A stretch of 7,916 nt of DNA from Actinomycetota bacterium (GTDB taxonomy: Bacteria > Actinomycetota > Thermoleophilia > Solirubrobacterales > Solirubrobacteraceae), in contig VAYD01000145.1 of assembly GCA_005883905.1 (NCBI GenBank), positions 1-7,916 on the forward strand. The letters are read 5' to 3'. How positions within the stretch are numbered: the stretch's first letter is position 1; each line of letters begins with the position of its first letter. Positions 5,223-7,916 of this stretch are shown here, piece by piece. The notes beneath the pieces are model-generated. The model worked only from the letters and a program-made list of their open reading frames with translations, searched no databases and had not been told where the DNA came from. A program made the translations under genes and the position numbers.

Positions 5223-6091
5223 CGCGAGCCGCTCGCCGCGTGGGAGACCGGCACGCCGGTCTCCCACGGGATGACCCTGCCGAACTGCACGAGCTCGCCG
5301 TAGTAGGCGGGGTCGAAGCTGTCCGACAGCACCAGCTCGACCGGCCACGCCGCGGCCTGCTCGGGCGTCTGGGCGGGGCTCATGTCGTCGAACCACGGGC
5401 GCGAGGCGTCCGTGTCGATCAGGCCCGGGCAGAGCGCCATCAGCAGCCGGTCGCTCGCCAGGTCCTCCGCGCGGCGTTCGCGCGCGACCGCGCGAACGGC
5501 GGCGACCTGGGCGACCTTCGACGGGATGTTCAGCCAGCTCTCGTAGCCCACGTCCTCGGCCGTGCCCTCGAGGACCGCGCGGCGCCAGTCGGTCACGACC
5601 GCATCGACGGCGTCGAGGCTGTCCGACGCGGCGGCCGCGAAGCGCGCGGCGACCCGCTCGTCGAGCTTGTCGAGCGTGCCGAGCGCGCTGGCCACCACGA
5701 TCAGCCTGCCGCCCGGCCGCAGCCGCGGGACGAAGGCGCGCAGCACGGCGCTCGTCGCCACGTTGCTGGTCTCCGCCACCGCGTCGACCTCGTCGGTGGG
5801 GTCGGCGTCCGGGCTCATGCGGGCCGTGGCGTTCGAGAAGACCACGTCGACTTCGCCGAGCTCCGACGCGAGGCGTTCGATCGCGGCGGGGTCGCGGACG
5901 TCGAGGACGCGGCCCTCGATCCGCGCTCCGGCGCCGGCGAGCTCGGCCGCCGCGGCGTCGACGCGCTCGGGGTCGCGGCCGGTGAGCAGGACGCGGTCCT
6001 GCGGGTCCATCCCGGCGGCGAGCCCGGCGACGAGCGCTCGGCCGAGGCCCTGGTTGGCCCCCGTGACGAGGGCGATGCGTGGAGTGCTCAT
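5219..6091 (-). CDS. SDR-family oxidoreductase-like protein lacking the catalytic Tyr
   Basis: A 290-residue short-chain dehydrogenase/reductase-like protein starting at the ATG at 6091. TGANQGLG (10-17) is the dinucleotide-binding TGxxxGxG motif, LDVRD (63-67) the usual adenine-side acidic region, SNATA (86-90) stands in for NNAG, N110 and S135 match the catalytic Asn and Ser, and CPGLIDTD follows the active site. About 50 residues separate S135 from the next motif, as in carbonyl-reductase (CBR1)-like SDRs. Where YxxxK is expected, the protein reads N188-I-P-S-K192, so the proton-donating Tyr appears replaced. It may have altered chemistry or act as a binding protein. It is divergent from a LysR regulator, the usual arrangement of regulator and target. 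Its last codons overlap a hairpin, and its stop overlaps that of the acyl-CoA dehydrogenase. Confidence 0.87.
   Translation of the reverse strand: MSTPRIALVTGANQGLGRALVAGLAAGMDPQDRVLLTGRDPERVDAAAAELAGAGARIEGRVLDVRDPAAIERLASELGEVDVVFSNATARMSPDADPTDEVDAVAETSNVATSAVLRAFVPRLRPGGRLIVVASALGTLDKLDERVAARFAAAASDSLDAVDAVVTDWRRAVLEGTAEDVGYESWLNIPSKVAQVAAVRAVARERRAEDLASDRLLMALCPGLIDTDASRPWFDDMSPAQTPEQAAAWPVELVLSDSFDPAYYGELVQFGRVIPWETGVPVSHAASGSR
5239..5268. terminator. Perfect 13-bp hairpin, probable terminator inside the SDR 3' end
   Basis: CGTGGGAGACCGG pairs without mismatch with CCGGTCTCCCACG around a CACG loop. It begins 16 nt after the acyl-CoA dehydrogenase stop, and on the other strand encodes about residues 275-285 of the SDR. 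No T tract follows, but T-less hairpin terminators are common in high-GC actinobacteria. It is best read as the terminator of the plus-strand gene. Confidence 0.65.
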
Positions 6092-6098
6092 GCCACCC

Positions 6099-6104
6099 AA
6101 CGTA
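6099..6104 (-). promoter_or_regulatory. Putative -10 box (TACGTT) for the SDR gene
   Basis: Reading leftwards, TACGTT fits TANNNT and is followed by exactly 7 nt before the ATG at 6091, the classic leaderless geometry. Confidence 0.45.
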
Positions 6105-6119
6105 CGCCGCGGATGGTCA

Positions 6120-6131
6120 TCGCAAAAGCGA
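6120..6131. promoter_or_regulatory. Short inverted repeat TCGC-AAAA-GCGA in the LysR/SDR spacer
   Basis: Four-nt arms around an A4 centre, in the middle of the 71-bp divergent spacer and upstream of the SDR -10 box. It may be a second half of a LysR binding region. Short enough that chance is possible. Confidence 0.3.
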
Positions 6132-6149
6132 GAATGTCGCACAGCTACC

Positions 6150-6164
6150 ATGCGTCGAACGCAT
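6150..6164. promoter_or_regulatory. LysR-type box (T-N11-A palindrome) overlapping the lysR start
   Basis: ATGCGT-CGA-ACGCAT is a perfect palindrome with 6-nt arms and contains the LysR consensus T-N11-A (T6151 to A6163). It overlaps the ATG at 6163, so binding would be expected to repress the regulator's own gene while controlling the divergent SDR. Confidence 0.5.
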
Positions 6165-7059
6165 GACCAGCGACTTCTCTCCAGCCGGGCTGCGGGTCCT
6201 GCGCGAGGTCGCCCAGAGCGGCTCGTTCTCGGCGGCGGCGCGGGCGCTGGGGTACACACAATCGGCCGTCTCGCGGCAGGTCGCCGGCCTCGAGGCGGTC
6301 GCCGGCCGGCGGCTCTTCGAGCGCAGCCGGACCGGCGTGGCACTCACGCCGGCCGGTACCAGGCTGCTGCCGCGCGCGGCACGGATCCTCGACGAGCTCG
6401 CCACCGCGCGGCGGGAGGCGGCGGGCGAGCCGGTGCCCGAGGGTCCCGTCCGGGTCGGCGCCTTTGCCAGTGCGGCGGCCGGCCTCCTGCCGCCGGTCCT
6501 TGCCGGGTTGCCGACGCAGCTGCGGGTCACGCTGCGCGAGGGGACGACGCCGGCGCTCACCCGCGCCCTGCGGGCGGGCACGCTCGACCTGGCGATCATC
6601 GCCTCGACGCCGCCGTTCCGGCCGCCCGACGCAGAGTCGCCGCCGCTGCAGGTCACCACGCTCGTCGAGCGCGAGCTCGTCGTCGCGGTCCCCGTGGCTC
6701 ACCCGCTCGCCCGTGCGGGCGCGGTCGAGGCGTCCGAGCTGGAGGGCCAGGTCTGGGTGGCGAGCCGCTCCGAGGCGGGGGAGTCGCTGCTTGGCGTCTG
6801 GCCCGGCCTCGCCGAGCGGCCGGACGTCCGCTACGTCGTGCGCGACTGGCTGGCCAAGCTGCAGCTGGTGGCAGCGGGCCTCGCCGTGACGACGGTCGCC
6901 CCGGTTGCGCTGCCCGCCCTGCCGCCGGGAATCGCGATCGTCCGCGTGCGCGGCGAGCCGCAGGAGGCGCGCCGGGTCGTGCTGGCGCGCCGGCCGGGCC
7001 GCGCGCCCGCGGCGGTCACCCATGTCGCAGAGGCCATCGTGCGCGCCGCGGCCGCCTGA
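6163..7059 (+). CDS. LysR-family transcriptional regulator
   Basis: DNA-binding regulator of 298 residues, typical for the family. The N-terminal winged helix-turn-helix is clear: LRVLREVAQSGSFSAAARALGYTQSAVSRQVAGLEAVAG at about residues 10-48, then LFERSRTGVALTPAGTRLL forming the wing. A substrate-binding domain resembling periplasmic binding proteins follows from about residue 90 (VRVGAFASAAAGLLPPVLAGL) to the end. The ATG at 6163 is chosen because the family's HTH normally begins within about 10 residues of the start; an upstream in-frame ATG at 6079 would invade the SDR gene. Its inducer is unknown. The divergent SDR is the likely target, and the SRPBCC and hydroxyacyl-CoA dehydrogenase genes follow on the same strand. 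Confidence 0.93.
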   Translation: MTSDFSPAGLRVLREVAQSGSFSAAARALGYTQSAVSRQVAGLEAVAGRRLFERSRTGVALTPAGTRLLPRAARILDELATARREAAGEPVPEGPVRVGAFASAAAGLLPPVLAGLPTQLRVTLREGTTPALTRALRAGTLDLAIIASTPPFRPPDAESPPLQVTTLVERELVVAVPVAHPLARAGAVEASELEGQVWVASRSEAGESLLGVWPGLAERPDVRYVVRDWLAKLQLVAAGLAVTTVAPVALPALPPGIAIVRVRGEPQEARRVVLARRPGRAPAAVTHVAEAIVRAAAA

Positions 7060-7064
7060 CCCGG

Positions 7065-7070
7065 CAGACT
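7065..7070 (+). promoter_or_regulatory. Weak -10-like box (CAGACT) before the SRPBCC gene
   Basis: CAGACT deviates from TANNNT only at the first base and lies exactly 7 nt before the GTG at 7078. With only 18 nt after the lysR stop, read-through from lysR is the alternative. Confidence 0.25.
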
Positions 7071-7077
7071 TCCGCCC

Positions 7078-7536
7078 GTGGGCAAGGTGAAGGTCGAGCT
7101 CGAGCTGCCGGGCGTGCACGCCAGCGCCGCGGAGGAGCTGTGGTACGACACGGTCCGCTGGCCGACATTCGTGGACGGGCTCGGGCACATGTTCAAGGTC
7201 GACGAGGGCTGGCCGCGCGAGCCCGGCGCCGTGGTCATCTGGGACTCGAAGCCCGGTGGCCGCGGGCGCGTGCTCGAGCGCGTCGTCAGCTTCGAGGCGC
7301 GCGTCGGCCAGACGGTGGAGGTCGAGGACGAGAAGATCCACGGCCGCCAGACCATCGGCTTCGCGCCCGGCGCCGACGGCACCACGGTGACCCTCGAGCT
7401 GGCCTACGCCATCAAGCAGGATCGCGGCGTTCCTGCTGTAGTCGACTTCCTCTTCGTGCGGCGCCCGATGCGCGACTCGCTCAAGCGCACCCTGCAGCGC
7501 TTCGAGCGCGAGGTCCGGGCACCCGCCGATCTCTGA
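7078..7536 (+). CDS. SRPBCC (START-like/polyketide-cyclase) fold protein
   Basis: A 152-residue protein typical in length and pattern of the SRPBCC superfamily, whose helix-grip fold encloses a hydrophobic pocket for lipids or other small molecules. Visible pattern: an opening strand (KVKVELELPG), a segment with the common W-x-x-F/W helix region (AAEELWYDTVRWPTFVDGL), strand-rich centre (GAVVIWDSKPGGRGRVLERVVSFEA, GTTVTLELAYAIK), and a long C-terminal helix (PMRDSLKRTLQRFEREV) that should close the pocket. No catalytic residues can be assigned. The start is the GTG at 7078, 18 nt after the lysR stop; the next gene starts 27 nt after its end, so the run is probably one transcript. A role in binding or handling an acyl or polyketide-like ligand fits the neighbours but is inference. 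Confidence 0.78.
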   Translation: MGKVKVELELPGVHASAAEELWYDTVRWPTFVDGLGHMFKVDEGWPREPGAVVIWDSKPGGRGRVLERVVSFEARVGQTVEVEDEKIHGRQTIGFAPGADGTTVTLELAYAIKQDRGVPAVVDFLFVRRPMRDSLKRTLQRFEREVRAPADL

Positions 7537-7545
7537 TTCGCCAAC

Positions 7546-7551
7546 AAGGAG
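7546..7551 (+). promoter_or_regulatory. Ribosome binding site AAGGAG
   Basis: AAGGAG lies 12 nt before the ATG at 7564, slightly longer than ideal. It supports that ATG as the start of the 3-hydroxyacyl-CoA dehydrogenase. Confidence 0.65.
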
Positions 7552-7563
7552 CTTCAACGAGAC

Positions 7564-7916
7564 ATGTTCGTGTTCAAGGCCGCGGTCGTGGGCGCCGGGA
7601 CGATGGGCGGCCAGATCGCCCAGACGATCGCCGCCGCCGGGTTCGACGTCGTGCTCAAGGACGTCAAGCAGGAGTTCGTGGACGCGGGCCTGACCGAGGC
7701 GCGCAACGTGACCGCCGGCCAGGTCGGCGGGCTCGTCAAGAACGAGAAGCTGACGCAGGAGCAGGCCGACCAGCAGGCCGAGGAGATCGTCGGCCGGATC
7801 CACGGCACCACGAGCTACGACGGCTTCGGCGACGTCGACTTCGTGATCGAGGCGGTCCCGGAGAAGATGGAGATCAAGCAGGCGGTGTTCGCCGAGCTGG
7901 ACGCTGTGACGCCGGG
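7564..7916 (+). CDS. 3-hydroxyacyl-CoA dehydrogenase, NAD-binding domain (3' end outside window)
   Basis: The open frame from the ATG at 7564 continues past the window edge, giving 117 visible residues. It begins with a Rossmann fold: FKAAVVGAGTMGGQIAQTIAAAGFDVVLKDV, with the GxGxMG loop at residues 10-15 and the acidic D33 at the end of the second strand, typical of NAD binding. VDFVIEAVPEKMEIKQAVFAEL is the family's conserved E-A-V-x-E segment. The long helical stretch (GLTEARNVTAGQVGGLVKNEKLTQEQ) resembles the dehydrogenase part of FadB-type multifunctional enzymes more than short stand-alone enzymes. The enzyme oxidises 3-hydroxyacyl-CoA to 3-ketoacyl-CoA in beta-oxidation. Because the NAD domain is at the very N terminus, this is either a stand-alone enzyme or a fusion of FadN type, with an enoyl-CoA hydratase part at the C terminus; the window cannot tell. 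Confidence 0.9.
   Translation, partial: MFVFKAAVVGAGTMGGQIAQTIAAAGFDVVLKDVKQEFVDAGLTEARNVTAGQVGGLVKNEKLTQEQADQQAEEIVGRIHGTTSYDGFGDVDFVIEAVPEKMEIKQAVFAELDAVTP

Noticed and set aside
3945..5396. Long minus-strand open frame (483 codons) antisense to the acyl-CoA dehydrogenase
   Set aside because: Low-complexity Arg/Leu/Val/Asp shadow of a well-recognised gene on the plus strand.
6079..6162. N-terminal extension of the LysR protein from the ATG at 6079
   Set aside because: It would overlap the SDR coding start and place 28 unrelated residues before the usual LysR N terminus.
6145..7803. Long minus-strand open frame (552 codons) antisense to lysR and the SRPBCC gene
   Set aside because: Shadow frame spanning three plus-strand genes with clear family features; its composition is unlike a folded protein.

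Overview
The window is about 70% GC by eye and densely packed. It has strongly GC-biased third codon positions, frequent GTG starts, and an apparent mix of leaderless and Shine-Dalgarno starts. This fits a high-GC actinobacterium, and gene content and protein style suggest Thermoleophilia/Solirubrobacterales (Conexibacter- or Solirubrobacter-like). That placement is inferred from style, not from a search. There is no sign of phage, insertion sequence, CRISPR array, tRNA or rRNA.

Layout. (1) 1-553, minus: 5' part of an ArsA/GET3-family ATPase, cut by the window edge. (2) 595-2761, plus: a lipoprotein with a LppX/LolA-like look, followed after 7 nt by a Ca2+/H+ antiporter of the CAX family; the pair diverges from arsA across a 41-bp spacer. 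(3) 2762-3062: a 301-bp convergent spacer without a convincing gene, holding one perfect small hairpin. (4) 3063-3966: three small uncharacterised genes. On the minus strand are a single-pass membrane protein with a duplicated 31-residue charged motif and, 12 nt after it, a lysine-free, extremely acidic protein. Divergent from them by only 19 bp is a 46-residue single-pass membrane protein. (5) 4050-5222, plus: a medium-chain-like acyl-CoA dehydrogenase with a good Shine-Dalgarno sequence and an upstream TetR-type palindrome. (6) 5219-6091, minus: a short-chain dehydrogenase-like protein whose stop codon overlaps that of the acyl-CoA dehydrogenase, and whose 3' end carries a perfect 13-bp hairpin. 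(7) 6163 to the end, plus: a LysR regulator divergent from the SDR, then an SRPBCC-fold protein, then the start of a 3-hydroxyacyl-CoA dehydrogenase, closely spaced.

How the genes fit together. The right half looks like fatty-acid or acyl-CoA catabolism: FAD-dependent first oxidation (acyl-CoA dehydrogenase), a later NAD-dependent oxidation (3-hydroxyacyl-CoA dehydrogenase), and a LysR/SDR divergent pair. The left half is cell-envelope and ion housekeeping.

The least explained part is the cluster of three small proteins at 3063-3966. Other points worth attention are the repeated TANNNT-N7/8-start arrangement suggesting leaderless mRNAs, the missing catalytic tyrosine in the SDR, the terminator-like hairpin inside coding sequence, and two clean operator-like palindromes.
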